64,000 nt of DNA from NCBI RefSeq assembly GCF_052065835.1, contig NZ_JBQHTG010000001.1:620001-684000 (forward strand), given 5' to 3'. The first letter of the stretch is position 1, and every line of letters begins with the position of its first letter. This stretch comes from Laedolimicola sp934402125 (GTDB lineage: Bacteria > Bacillota > Clostridia > Lachnospirales > Lachnospiraceae). A model generated the notes under the pieces. It had not been told where the DNA came from, ran no database searches, and saw only the letters and a program-made list of their open reading frames with translations. Below, piece after piece: positions 52,657 to 63,902 of this stretch. Position numbers and translations under genes: made by a program.

Positions 52657-53244
52657 TTAATTACCTCCTAAAACTGTATCCAGCTTCTCTTTTTCAAGAG
52701 AGATAATCTGCTCCATCACAACTTCCTTTTCACAGAGGTTTCTGTAAAACAGTGCCACCTGCTCCTGTTCTTCCATCGGCAGAAGATTTACCTTTGCTTC
52801 CTTAACCTTTCCTATGGTTAGCATTGGAACCTTTGCTCCACTTACCATATTCATGACCTGTCTCATGTAAACACCTGAATTACAAAATGCTGCGATAAAT
52901 TCCGATGATGCATTCTTTCCTGTGTTACGGATGATGATACAGAAGGAAGTAATCAAAAGCCCTTCATCTTCCTCGCTTACATAAGCCGCATCATATGGTG
53001 AGGAAAGTTTTACTACGATATCTCCTGCTTTTGTGAGCTTCTTTTCATCAAACTCTGTTTTGTAATCGACATCGTATAACTCTTCGTGTTCGATCTTCCC
53101 TGCCTTTATAGCCTTGGGCGGGATAACCTTGACCGTGCCGATAGCTCTTTCGTTTTTCTTTTCGTCTGCCTCTATTCTTGATGTAATCTGACCTCCGATA
53201 AAGGATAGTCCCTTAATATCACTTAATTTCACTTGTTTGTTCAT
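52657..53244 (-). CDS. Single-TRD specificity-like protein
   Basis: The start at 53244 follows GGAGG, giving 195 residues. It has one target recognition region (IVVKLSSPYDAAYVSEEDEG; LITSFCIIIRN) and one helical end (PMEEQEQVALFYRNLCEKE), so half of a normal HsdS. It could form a dimer. It is the first gene of a two-gene unit with the degenerate methylase and has its own promoter. Confidence 0.78.
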   Translation of the reverse strand: MNKQVKLSDIKGLSFIGGQITSRIEADEKKNERAIGTVKVIPPKAIKAGKIEHEELYDVDYKTEFDEKKLTKAGDIVVKLSSPYDAAYVSEEDEGLLITSFCIIIRNTGKNASSEFIAAFCNSGVYMRQVMNMVSGAKVPMLTIGKVKEAKVNLLPMEEQEQVALFYRNLCEKEVVMEQIISLEKEKLDTVLGGN

Positions 53245-53305
53245 TTTATATCCTCCATAATGTTGATATATTTTTAAATGTTCAAAACCGGTTTGTAAAA
53301 GAAAT

Positions 53306-53371
53306 GGCACGGTACCAGTGCCTCTTCCTTTTTGATGATCTCATACTATCATAATGTTCTTTGCTTGTCAA
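53306..53371 (-). promoter_or_regulatory. Promoter and palindrome of the methylase-like pair
   Basis: Minus strand: TTGACA (53366-53371), 17 bp, TAGTAT (53343-53348). About 20 bp further, GGCAC-N7-GTGCC (53306-53322) forms a dyad that may be an operator. Confidence 0.7.
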
Positions 53372-53425
53372 TAACATTTTTCAAAAAATCATAATTATTT
53401 TTGATATATTTTTTTATGTTCAGCA

Positions 53426-53845
53426 TTATCCATCTATTTTTCTAATTCTTGGCGGTGTTGCAGTCTTCCTTTCCAGCCACGGCAATGTCGCATTTATCAC
53501 AATACAAAACTCAATCATTATCGCAATGATAAGGATTATTGCCTTTACGATTATACTTACCACATTATTTCCAATATGATCCGCCGGTGCCCAAAACAGA
53601 GCAGTCAAAATTATAACGCCTCCAATTCCCGGAGCTAACGCTGCAATCGGAACATATGATAAGAGAATATACAACACAAAGAAAGCAGCCACTGCTATAT
53701 ATGCTCCCATTGTTCCTACCAACGGAGTCAGCTTCTGATGAACTGGGATACACCAAATGATTGCAGGAATCAGATTTATCATCGGGAACTTATAATTCTT
53801 TTCATATTTACTTCTGTTTGTTTCTTCAACAATATACTTAGCCAT
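53426..53845 (-). CDS. Small membrane protein, unknown
   Basis: 139 residues from the ATG at 53845 (GGAGG upstream). Four hydrophobic segments (about 22-40, 45-65, 68-86, 96-120) and a basic C-terminus. It lies 14 bp after the RepA-type gene and probably belongs to the replication-partition operon. No family recognised. Confidence 0.65.
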   Translation of the reverse strand: MAKYIVEETNRSKYEKNYKFPMINLIPAIIWCIPVHQKLTPLVGTMGAYIAVAAFFVLYILLSYVPIAALAPGIGGVIILTALFWAPADHIGNNVVSIIVKAIILIIAIMIEFCIVINATLPWLERKTATPPRIRKIDG

Positions 53846-53859
53846 AATCATTCCTCCAA

Positions 53860-54867
53860 TTACATTGTACCATACATGTCATGATTTACCTCAGCAGTAT
53901 AGTAATGATTTATCGTATTCGGTGCGTTATAGAGTGCTGTTGTTAGGTATGCTTTGATATTTGACACCTTGGTTGTGTTATTCTTCATACAACCAATGAC
54001 ATATTCCAAATGCGTTGAATTAAGTTTAAGGAACTTGCTTTTAACCAGGCTATAAGGATAGTCCTCTCCTGCAATTCGAATTGTCTTACGAGGGACACAG
54101 ACAACATCACAAATTAGCTGGTAAAGCTCTTCATACATATCCCTGTCCAACCATTTGGGGTTACTCATCATGATATCATAATCAATGTTCTCACGAATAA
54201 GCTCCATGTATGCTGTGGTCTCATCCATCTGATCCATCCTCGTAATGCGGATAGAATTATCCACACGCTCACTGGATAGACTGATATGATTAGTCTCACT
54301 AGAATCTGTATTGTTAAAATCATTATTATTCGGGTCTGAATTCTGTACTACCCCTGGTAAAGAATCCTGACCGGTACCAGTACTACTATCTGACTGGTCT
54401 TCCTCATATACCGGTTCATCTTTTATACTGGTCTGATTATTAGACTGGTCATCTTTCACCGGTTCATTTTTCTTACCTGTACAATTTTCTGACCGGTCTA
54501 ATGCTTCTTCTCCCCCAGATACAAAGTTTTTAACGTAAATGATGTTAGCAAGCCCATTCCTCTGCTCAATATCCACTAAACCAATGGCCTGTAGCTCTTT
54601 CAAAAGACTTACCGCCGTCATCTTGCTACAGTTAAGATCTTCCATAATGCTTTTAATCGAATACTTAATATAAACCCTGTTCTGATCATCAAACCATCCG
54701 CTTCTGACGGAAAGAGACATGCGATCGAGCATCAGTCCATACAAAAGCTTGGAATTATTCGATATATCTTTAAATCTACTGTCTGTTATCAAAGCCTTCG
54801 GCAGGCGGTAGAACGTAAACTGCTCTGCCTCCTGCCCATAATAAAACTCCAGCTTCAGCCTCTCCAT
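53860..54867 (-). CDS. RepA_N-type replication initiator
   Basis: The start ATG at 54867 shares one base with the parB stop, giving 335 residues. The N-terminal YRLPKALITDSRFKDISNNSKLLYGLMLDRMSLS segment is the signature of RepA_N plasmid initiators. A winged helix follows (IKSIMEDLNCSKMTAVSLLKELQAIGLV). The C-terminal part (residues 205-335) is typical of the same family. A repetitive T/S/D/Q linker lies at about 140-200. It suggests that the excised island can replicate as a plasmid-like circle. Confidence 0.83.
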   Translation of the reverse strand: MERLKLEFYYGQEAEQFTFYRLPKALITDSRFKDISNNSKLLYGLMLDRMSLSVRSGWFDDQNRVYIKYSIKSIMEDLNCSKMTAVSLLKELQAIGLVDIEQRNGLANIIYVKNFVSGGEEALDRSENCTGKKNEPVKDDQSNNQTSIKDEPVYEEDQSDSSTGTGQDSLPGVVQNSDPNNNDFNNTDSSETNHISLSSERVDNSIRITRMDQMDETTAYMELIRENIDYDIMMSNPKWLDRDMYEELYQLICDVVCVPRKTIRIAGEDYPYSLVKSKFLKLNSTHLEYVIGCMKNNTTKVSNIKAYLTTALYNAPNTINHYYTAEVNHDMYGTM

Positions 54868-55772
54868 TAACGCGGTTCCCCTTTCTCCTTCCATTCATCA
54901 AGGAGCTTTACGATAAGTTCCTCGATATCCTCATTGCTCATATCCGGGGTAAAATAGTTGTCCAGCTTCTTCTGGTTAAATACTACCTTACGTGGTTTTG
55001 GTTTCTTCTCCGACAGATAATCCTTTAAGAAATCTGCGTTCAGATAACCCTTGCGGGACGATTCCTTTATCCTTGCACTCTGTTCCTGGCTAAGTGACAC
55101 TCCCATCTCCGAAATCACTTCATATACGATTCTCTGCTGTTCCTGCGGAATAAAAGAAAGATCCACTCCCTGACGAAGGCCCAGCTTCTTTTCATCCACC
55201 ATAGCAAGCAATTTCTCATCCAAGCTTGCGATACAGATTAAACGCTGAATGGTCTTCATGCTCTCCCCCGCCTGCTCACTCATAGCTTTAAGGGAAATAC
55301 CCTGAGCCTTGCCCTGATGCTTCATGGCTTCATATTTCATCTGATAAGCCTTTGCTCGCTCACTGACAAGAATATCCTCACGCTGGATATTGGCATCCAC
55401 CATGATTACTACGGCTTCATCATTGTCGCAGTCACGCACAATAACCGGCATGGTATCTTTACCTGCCAGTTCGGATGCATGTTTTCTTCTGTGACCGGAT
55501 ATAAGTTCATATCCGCCTTCTGCTCTCGGTCTTGCGATAGCCGGAACCAACACGCCATATTCCTTGACACTTTCCACCATTTCTTCCATATTTTCATCGT
55601 CTACGACGCGAAAAGGATGGTTCTCAAAGGTATGCAGTTCCGATAAAGGAATCTCTACTATCTGTCCCTCAACAGGTTTTGCTTCTGCTGTGGTATTGCC
55701 ATCATTCTCCGCTGAAAACATATCATCATAGCTGGAAAGCTTGATTCTGTTTGATAATCCCTTACTGCTCAT
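54867..55772 (-). CDS. parB: ParB-like partition protein
   Basis: 301 residues with the ParB N-terminal domain (IPLSELHTFENHPFRV; ELISGHRRKHASELAG with the CTP/DNA-binding GHRR) and a central helix-turn-helix (ISLKAMSEQAGESMKTIQRLI). The C-terminal part is helical. It binds a centromere site and works with ParA in segregation. It overlaps parA by 11 bp. Confidence 0.9.
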   Translation of the reverse strand: MSSKGLSNRIKLSSYDDMFSAENDGNTTAEAKPVEGQIVEIPLSELHTFENHPFRVVDDENMEEMVESVKEYGVLVPAIARPRAEGGYELISGHRRKHASELAGKDTMPVIVRDCDNDEAVVIMVDANIQREDILVSERAKAYQMKYEAMKHQGKAQGISLKAMSEQAGESMKTIQRLICIASLDEKLLAMVDEKKLGLRQGVDLSFIPQEQQRIVYEVISEMGVSLSQEQSARIKESSRKGYLNADFLKDYLSEKKPKPRKVVFNQKKLDNYFTPDMSNEDIEELIVKLLDEWKEKGEPR

Positions 55773-56547
55773 TGGCTAAAACCTCCTCTACAATCTTTTC
55801 ATACGCAGCTGCTACTTTACCCTTGCCATCATATTTATAGATGCTGACTCCTTCGGCAGATGCCTCCGCAGCTCTAACGGAAAGCGGAATCACATCATCG
55901 AAAATATGGATACTGCTTCCATAGTGCTCATACAGCACTTCCGTGATTTCCTTAGCATAAATGGTTCTGTAATCCACCATCGTAATCAGAATTCCCATAA
56001 TATGAAGCTTCGGGTTCATCTTGCGTTTCACACGGCTGATGGTCTTTAAAAGCTGTTCCAAACCCTTTATAGGCAGATATGCAGCCTGTACCGGAATGAT
56101 TACTTCATCCGCCGCTACAAGGGCATTTAAGGTAAGCTGTCCAAGATTCGGAGAACAGTCCACAAGAATATAGTCATAATCGTCTCTTACAGATTCGATA
56201 TACTCCCGAAGCGTTGTCTCCGAACTCATGATTCCAACAAGGGATGTTTCCACACCGGACAATTCGATATTTGCCGGCATAAGGTCGATACCTTCCTCAT
56301 GATGCAGGATACCGGCTTTCAGATCATAATCGTCCTCGTTTAACACCCATTCCATTACATTGGCAAGTGTGATCTCCAGCTTATCCGGCTGCGGATATCC
56401 TAATGCTTCCGTGAGAGATCCCTGTGGATCATTGTCGATTACAAGGACTCTCTTTCCCTTATTTGCCAGACCGATGCCAAGATTTACCACAGACGTACTC
56501 TTGGCAACTCCCCCTTTTTGATTTGCACAGATAATTACTTTACACAT
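55762..56547 (-). CDS. parA: ParA-like partition ATPase
   Basis: 261 residues with the deviant Walker A KGGVAKST (11-18), LVIDNDPQGSLTEAL and the DYILVDCSPNLGQLT motif. It belongs to the Soj-type class. It distributes DNA copies using ATP hydrolysis. It overlaps its neighbours on both sides by about 10 bp. Confidence 0.93.
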   Translation of the reverse strand: MCKVIICANQKGGVAKSTSVVNLGIGLANKGKRVLVIDNDPQGSLTEALGYPQPDKLEITLANVMEWVLNEDDYDLKAGILHHEEGIDLMPANIELSGVETSLVGIMSSETTLREYIESVRDDYDYILVDCSPNLGQLTLNALVAADEVIIPVQAAYLPIKGLEQLLKTISRVKRKMNPKLHIMGILITMVDYRTIYAKEITEVLYEHYGSSIHIFDDVIPLSVRAAEASAEGVSIYKYDGKGKVAAAYEKIVEEVLANEQ

Positions 56548-56935
56548 CTCGATATGCTCTCCTTTCCAAAAACTTATCTTTCCTTCTGATTTTATTTTTC
56601 TTATTCTTATCCTCGTTCTCCTTAAACGCTTCTAAGATTTCCAACATAGTGCGAATCGGTGTAAAAAGCTCCTCATCTATCTCGGAAGCTTCTTCTAACC
56701 GCTCCAGTTCTTCGAGAATCCCGTACAGCTCCTTACGGAAATTAACCAGCATCATGGGATTTCCCTTCGCCGTAACCTTGTTATGCAATACCGAATCAAG
56801 AACGTAGTCCTGCTTTGTCGCATACCCAAGCAGTTTCCATCGCTTATCCAATTCCTTTCTCTCAGCAGGAGAACAACGGTAAGCAATAGTCTCACTTCGC
56901 AATCTTCCTTTTGGATCAAGATTCTTCGCTGACAT
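56540..56935 (-). CDS. Small basic plasmid-type protein, possible mobilisation or copy-control regulator
   Basis: The start at 56935 follows AAGGAGGG, giving 131 residues. Residues 10-55 (LRSETIAYRCSPAERKELDKRWKLLGYATKQDYVLDSVL) fit a ribbon-helix-helix fold like MobC-type relaxosome proteins. The rest is helical with a lysine-rich end. It lies between integrase and parA and overlaps both. Function is inferred from fold and position only. Confidence 0.55.
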   Translation of the reverse strand: MSAKNLDPKGRLRSETIAYRCSPAERKELDKRWKLLGYATKQDYVLDSVLHNKVTAKGNPMMLVNFRKELYGILEELERLEEASEIDEELFTPIRTMLEILEAFKENEDKNKKNKIRRKDKFLERRAYRDV

Positions 56936-58013
56936 CAAATCCCTCCTTCCATTCTTCATCAAGAGCCTCTGCCATATCATCCTGAATAGACGGCATCATA
57001 TGTGCATAACGATAAGTAATATCCGAACTTTCATGGCCTACACGGTTACCGATAGCCACTGCCGAAAATCCCATATCTATAAGAAGCGATACATGGCTGT
57101 GTCTTAAATCATGAAGACGAATACGCTTTACCCCACTTGCCTTTACACCCCTATCCATCTCATGGTGCAAATAAGACTTTGAAATTACAAAGATCCTATC
57201 GCTCGGTTCAATGCCATAAATGCTATCAAGGAAATCTTTCATTTCTAATGCCACATTCTCCGGCATAGATATCATACGCACACTCTTTGGAGTTTTAGGT
57301 TTTGTAATAACATCCCTTCCACTTATCCTTTGATATGACTTTGTGATAGATAGCTTATTCTTATCAAAATCAAAATCCGCAGGAGTTAAAGCCATCAGTT
57401 CACCAATTCGGATCCCACACCAATACAAAAGCTCAAATGCCATATAGGAATAGGTTTTATTCGCGACCTCGGGAATGAAGCGCATATACTCTTCCTTTGT
57501 CCAAAAAAGCATTTCATCTGCATGGTGTTGTCCAAGTGGACCAGCAATTACAGCCGGATTCTTTGGCAGTTCGTAATACTTCACCGCATGATTGAATATG
57601 GCTGAAAGTTCCGCCTGCATCTTCCTAAGATAGGTTCCTTTGTATTTTTCACCATCCTGCGACTCACACTTACGCATCTCGTTTTGCCAAGCAATAACAT
57701 CTCTCGGTGTAATCTCACGCATTACCAAATCTTTAAAATACGGTAGTATCTTTAACTCGATTACATATTCTTTGGACTTCCACGTATTCTCTCTAAGCTT
57801 TGGCTTTACATCATCGGTATAGCGTTTGTAAAAATCCCCAAAGGTCATATCAAGGCTACTGGCCTTTTCCAATGAAAAATGTCGTTCCCAGTCCTGTGCT
57901 TCCTTTTTGGTTGAGAAGCCACGCTTTAATTTTCTCTGCTGCTTGCCTGTCCAGTCGATGTAATACAACGACACATACCAAGTGCCTCTCTTCTTATCTT
58001 TATAAACTGCCAT
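56916..58013 (-). CDS. int: Tyrosine-type site-specific integrase
   Basis: The start at 58013 follows AAAAGGAGG, giving 365 residues. Order: AP2-like arm-binding domain (GTWYVSLYYIDWTGKQQRKLKRG), core-binding SAM-like domain, and catalytic domain with R in CGIRIGELMAL, HDLRHSH, GHES and the nucleophile Y in TYRYAHMMP. It resembles Tn916/ICE-type integrases. It would recombine the 12-bp guaA-end repeat. All catalytic residues appear intact, so excision is possible. Confidence 0.94.
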   Translation of the reverse strand: MAVYKDKKRGTWYVSLYYIDWTGKQQRKLKRGFSTKKEAQDWERHFSLEKASSLDMTFGDFYKRYTDDVKPKLRENTWKSKEYVIELKILPYFKDLVMREITPRDVIAWQNEMRKCESQDGEKYKGTYLRKMQAELSAIFNHAVKYYELPKNPAVIAGPLGQHHADEMLFWTKEEYMRFIPEVANKTYSYMAFELLYWCGIRIGELMALTPADFDFDKNKLSITKSYQRISGRDVITKPKTPKSVRMISMPENVALEMKDFLDSIYGIEPSDRIFVISKSYLHHEMDRGVKASGVKRIRLHDLRHSHVSLLIDMGFSAVAIGNRVGHESSDITYRYAHMMPSIQDDMAEALDEEWKEGFDVSEES

Positions 58014-58215
58014 CTTCGTCCTCCTTTTCAAATGAATCAACTCCATAGAATCTTTCTTCGAAATACTTTCTGCTTACTCTACCCGGGATTACCATGTAGC
58101 CTTTATCAGAAAGTTCCTTATTTAAGTCACGAACGATTGCATATGACTTTGATTCGGAAACACTCAATACCTGACAGATCTCTTTTACTGATATAAACGT
58201 TCTGCATTCAAACAT
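58000..58215 (-). CDS. Xis-like helix-turn-helix protein
   Basis: 71 residues after GGAGG. It is a small MerR/excisionase-type DNA-binding protein (TFISVKEICQVLSVSESKSYAIVRDLN) with an acidic C-terminus. It overlaps the integrase start by 14 bp. Such proteins set the direction of recombination. Two TTACGTA repeats (58232-58238 and 58249-58255) lie just upstream and may be its binding sites. Confidence 0.75.
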   Translation of the reverse strand: MFECRTFISVKEICQVLSVSESKSYAIVRDLNKELSDKGYMVIPGRVSRKYFEERFYGVDSFEKEDEDGSL

Positions 58216-58261
58216 ATCTTTTGCCCTCCGCTTACGTACTATTTCTTGTTACGTAATACAT

Positions 58262-58294
58262 TTGGGTTGAAAAAATCCCCATTACTAAACGAGA
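58262..58294 (-). promoter_or_regulatory. Shared upstream motif, copy 2 (before xis)
   Basis: 26 of 33 bases match 37143-37175 before the MobC-like gene, in the same orientation, with core CATTACTAAA. See that entry. Confidence 0.5.
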
Positions 58295-58374
58295 GCAAAA
58301 AAAGTTTGAAATTTTATAATTTGTGGAAAATAAAATATGAAAAACAGATTTGGACTTTATTCTGGAATAATTCC

Positions 58375-58467
58375 GATACAGTTTTTTCTGAGAAAAACAG
58401 TATCATAATCGTATCACGACACAAAAAAGGCCTGAAATCATGTTTTCTTAACATGATTTCAAGCCTT
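58375..58467 (-). terminator. guaA terminator supplied by the island, with adjacent inverted repeat
   Basis: An 18-bp stem with one mismatch (58427-58444 / 58450-58467) is followed by six Ts on the minus strand, so it terminates guaA. Next to it GATAC-GTTTTT pairs with AAAAAC-GTATC (58375-58404), possibly an integrase-related site. The island thus replaces the terminator that guaA lost on insertion. Confidence 0.78.
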
Positions 58468-58511
58468 GAAAATACTTGATTTGTTATACCAACCTCTAAA
58501 CCACTTCAGGT

Positions 58512-58523
58512 CTACTCAAACTC
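58512..58523 (+). repeat. Attachment site, guaA side
   Basis: CTACTCAAACTC is the complement of the last three codons plus stop of guaA. The matching copy is at 28838-28849. Insertion leaves the encoded E-F-E end of guaA unchanged. Confidence 0.78.
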
Positions 58524-60089
58524 AATCGTTCCGGGCGGCTTGCTGGTCAGATCATAGAATACTCTGTTCACTCCCCGCACTTCGTTGATAATTCTGCTCA
58601 TGACACTCTGCAGGACTGCGAAGGGAATCTCCGCTGCTTCTGCGGTCATGAAATCGATGGTGTTCACAGCGCGCAGCGCTACTGCGTAATCGTAGGTTCT
58701 CTCGTCTCCCATAACGCCTACGGAACGCATATTGGTCAGAGCCGCGAAGTACTGGTTTGGCAGCCACTTCGGGTTCTCTCCATGTTCCTTCTTATAAGCT
58801 GCGGCCGCCTTATCTACCTCATCCCGGTAGATGAAGTCAGCGTCCTGGACGATATGTACCTTCTCGGCATTGACCTCGCCGATAATACGGATACCCAGAC
58901 CGGGACCCGGGAAGGGCTGACGGAATACCAAGCTTTCCGGAAGACCAAGCTCCAGACCTGCTTTACGTACCTCGTCCTTAAACAGATCCCGCAGAGGCTC
59001 AATAATCTCCTTGAAATCAACGAAATCCGGAAGGCCTCCTACGTTATGGTGGGACTTAATCACTGCGGATTCTCCGCCGAGACCACTCTCCACCACGTCC
59101 GGATAAATGGTTCCCTGTGCCAGGAAATCCACCGCTCCGATTTTCTTCGCCTCTTCTTCGAAGATACGGATAAACTCCTCACCGATGATCTTGCGCTTTG
59201 CTTCCGGTTCGGTTACGCCTGCCAGCTTGTCATAATATCTCTGCTGCGCGTTCACGCGGATAAAGTTCAGGTCAAACTGACCCTTAGGTCCAAAGATCTG
59301 TTCCACCTCGTCTCCCTCGTCCTTACGAAGAAGACCATGATCTACGAATACACAGGTCAGCTGTTTTCCGATAGCTTTGGACAGAAGTCCCGCTGCCACG
59401 GAAGAATCCACACCGCCGGACAGAGCCAGCAGTACACGGCCGTTTCCGACCTTCTCCCGGATATCTTTTATGGTATTCTCCACAAAAGAGTCCATTCTCC
59501 AGTCGCCTGCGCACTGGCAGACATTCTTCACGAAGTTATTGATCATCTTCGTTCCCTCAGCAGTATGCAGCACCTCCGGGTGGAACTGAATCGCGTAAAG
59601 CTTGTGCGCCTCGTCCTCGGCGGCTGCCACCGGGCAGTCTGCCGTATGGGCTGTGATCTCAAAGCCCGGCGCAATCCGGGAAATATAATCAAAATGACTC
59701 ATCCAGCAGATCGTCTTCGGACTTACGCCCTCAAAAATTCTGGAGTCCTTTTTATCAACGATAACCTCTGTTTTTCCATACTCTCTTACGTCCGCGCGCT
59801 CTACTCTGCCGCCAAGCACATGACTCATCAGCTGTGCTCCATAGCACAGACCCAGAACCGGGATACCAAGCTTAAACAGTTCCTCCGTATAAGTCGGTGA
59901 ATCCGGCTCGTAGCAACTGTTCGGTCCTCCCGTCAGGATAATTCCTTTGGGATTCATCGCTTTGATTTTTTCGATATCAATCTTATAAGAGTAAATTTCA
60001 CAGTATACATTACACTCTCTGACACGGCGTGCCACCAGCTGATTGTACTGGCCGCCAAAGTCGAGAACGATGACCATTTCTCTATCCAA
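58512..60089 (-). CDS. guaA: GMP synthase (glutamine-hydrolysing)
   Basis: 525 residues with a TTG start, 9 bp after AGGAGG. The glutaminase half has GLCYGAQLM with the catalytic Cys and IQFHPEV. The synthetase half has the PP-loop ALSGGVDSSVAA, and the end reads TSKPPGTIEFE. It converts XMP to GMP. The last 12 bp are the integration site of the island. It has its own promoter and no riboswitch-like leader. Confidence 0.97.
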   Translation of the reverse strand: MDREMVIVLDFGGQYNQLVARRVRECNVYCEIYSYKIDIEKIKAMNPKGIILTGGPNSCYEPDSPTYTEELFKLGIPVLGLCYGAQLMSHVLGGRVERADVREYGKTEVIVDKKDSRIFEGVSPKTICWMSHFDYISRIAPGFEITAHTADCPVAAAEDEAHKLYAIQFHPEVLHTAEGTKMINNFVKNVCQCAGDWRMDSFVENTIKDIREKVGNGRVLLALSGGVDSSVAAGLLSKAIGKQLTCVFVDHGLLRKDEGDEVEQIFGPKGQFDLNFIRVNAQQRYYDKLAGVTEPEAKRKIIGEEFIRIFEEEAKKIGAVDFLAQGTIYPDVVESGLGGESAVIKSHHNVGGLPDFVDFKEIIEPLRDLFKDEVRKAGLELGLPESLVFRQPFPGPGLGIRIIGEVNAEKVHIVQDADFIYRDEVDKAAAAYKKEHGENPKWLPNQYFAALTNMRSVGVMGDERTYDYAVALRAVNTIDFMTAEAAEIPFAVLQSVMSRIINEVRGVNRVFYDLTSKPPGTIEFE

Positions 60090-60149
60090 TCCGTATATCC
60101 TCCTGTTATTATTATGATGTACGTTCCGCAGCTTAAACTACTACATTAC

Positions 60150-60178
60150 ATTATATGCGATCCTTTTCTCCTTGACAA
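60150..60178 (-). promoter_or_regulatory. Promoter of guaA
   Basis: Minus strand: TTGTCA (60173-60178), 17 bp, perfect TATAAT (60150-60155). The leader is about 55 nt. A TTGACA facing the other way overlaps this -35 and may contribute to the divergent ATPase gene. Confidence 0.82.
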
Positions 60179-60247
60179 GTTCCAAATCTGGTATACCTTT
60201 GTCCTTTTTTTCATACTTTAACACAAACAGGAAAGGATTCATGCCCT

Positions 60248-62806
<2,559 letters not shown>

Positions 62807-63392
62807 GGATTCCGCCTCCCAGAAGTCCCGGCCGGAACCGCATACTTTTACACAGACGCGCCCCACACCCCTCTCCCAGCAGCAATGCGGCCAGTCCGGT
62901 CAGAAGCCCGAAGGCAAATGCGGCGGCCAGATACACCGCTTTCCCTGTACCCGCTCCGATTCCACCCGCCAGACTGTCCAGAGAAAGCGCGGCGCTCAAC
63001 GCCAGGGCCTCCGGACTGCTTATTACCTGATCCTGATTTTTATCTGCTTTTGTCACAGTCTCCCGGGGCGGGCGTTCCCAGAGATTCCAGAGTCCAAGCC
63101 CCGCCAGCAGAGCGGTCCCCAGAATGCGGGATACTTTTTCCGGGAAATAATTTTCCACCGCGCCGCCCAGTCCCATGAACAAGGTCAGGACCAGAGCCGG
63201 CAGCCCGGTCATGCAAAAGCGGGCAGCCGATGATAATCGGATTCTGCCCGCTCCATATGTGAACCCAACGGCAAAGATGTCGACCGACAGGGCCGCCGTC
63301 AGTAAAAATAGCTGTACCAGAACAGAAAACATGCTTTCACCTGATTTTAAGGTTTAGTTTATCATATTCTGGAAAATCGATTCCGGAAGCGC

Positions 63393-63773
63393 TTAATAGT
63401 ACATACCGGAACTAATCGCGGAGGAAATTGCCACTCCGAAAACAGCAATCAGAATGATATAAATCACCAGCACAATAGCTGTAAAAATCAGACATGCCTT
63501 GAAATAATTGGACTTACTCTTCTTCTCCTTGGTGCTGAAGGCCCACACAAACATCATGACAATATTCACGCAGGGAATCAGAAGAATCAGCATACTAATC
63601 AGCCATTCGCCCATGGTTACCGGCTCCTCCAGATCACTCTGAGGTTCCCGATACTGGTTTTGCAGCTGTTCCTGAATCGGCTGCTGATACGGATCCGGAT
63701 AAGGCTGCTGATATCCTGTATCGTCGGTTCTTTTTGCTTCTGTCTGTGCGTCGTTGTTGTACCAATCCTCCAT
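63393..63773 (-). CDS. Small membrane protein with Gln/Pro-rich N-terminus
   Basis: 126 residues after GAGGAGG. The first 50 residues are low-complexity (YQQPYPDPYQQPIQEQLQ). Two hydrophobic segments follow (about 55-75 and 92-120) with a short basic loop KEKKSKSN. It lacks a signal peptide. No function is known for this arrangement. It stands alone. Confidence 0.65.
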   Translation of the reverse strand: MEDWYNNDAQTEAKRTDDTGYQQPYPDPYQQPIQEQLQNQYREPQSDLEEPVTMGEWLISMLILLIPCVNIVMMFVWAFSTKEKKSKSNYFKACLIFTAIVLVIYIILIAVFGVAISSAISSGMYY

Positions 63774-63902
63774 AGCACTGTCCTCCTCATTTGCTTGTAC
63801 TTTTTACAGGCTGCCGCATCCCGGGCTCCCGTTTTCATAGTTATAATATCAGTGTATCATGTTCTGTCTGTTCCGACAATCCACTTCATAAAACCTTAAC
63901 TT

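Larger units (their letters stand above)
28838..58523. mobile_element. Integrated mobilisable island inserted at the guaA 3' end
   Basis: A 29.7-kb island bounded by a 12-bp direct repeat, CTAYTCAAACTC, at 28838-28849 and 58512-58523. The right copy is the last 12 bp of guaA. The left copy also spells E-F-E-stop on the guaA strand. An integrase and an Xis-like gene lie at the guaA end. The island carries ParA, ParB, a RepA-type initiator, a MobV relaxase and defence genes, and is clearly AT-richer than both flanks. No type IV secretion genes are present, so transfer would need a helper element. The excised circle could perhaps replicate. Confidence 0.85.

Noticed and set aside
48460..53244. 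Phase-variable hsdS shuffling
   Set aside because: Two specificity genes are near each other, but I found no inverted repeats between them and no inverting recombinase.
60090..60150. Purine riboswitch before guaA
   Set aside because: The leader is only about 55 nt and shows no three-helix fold.
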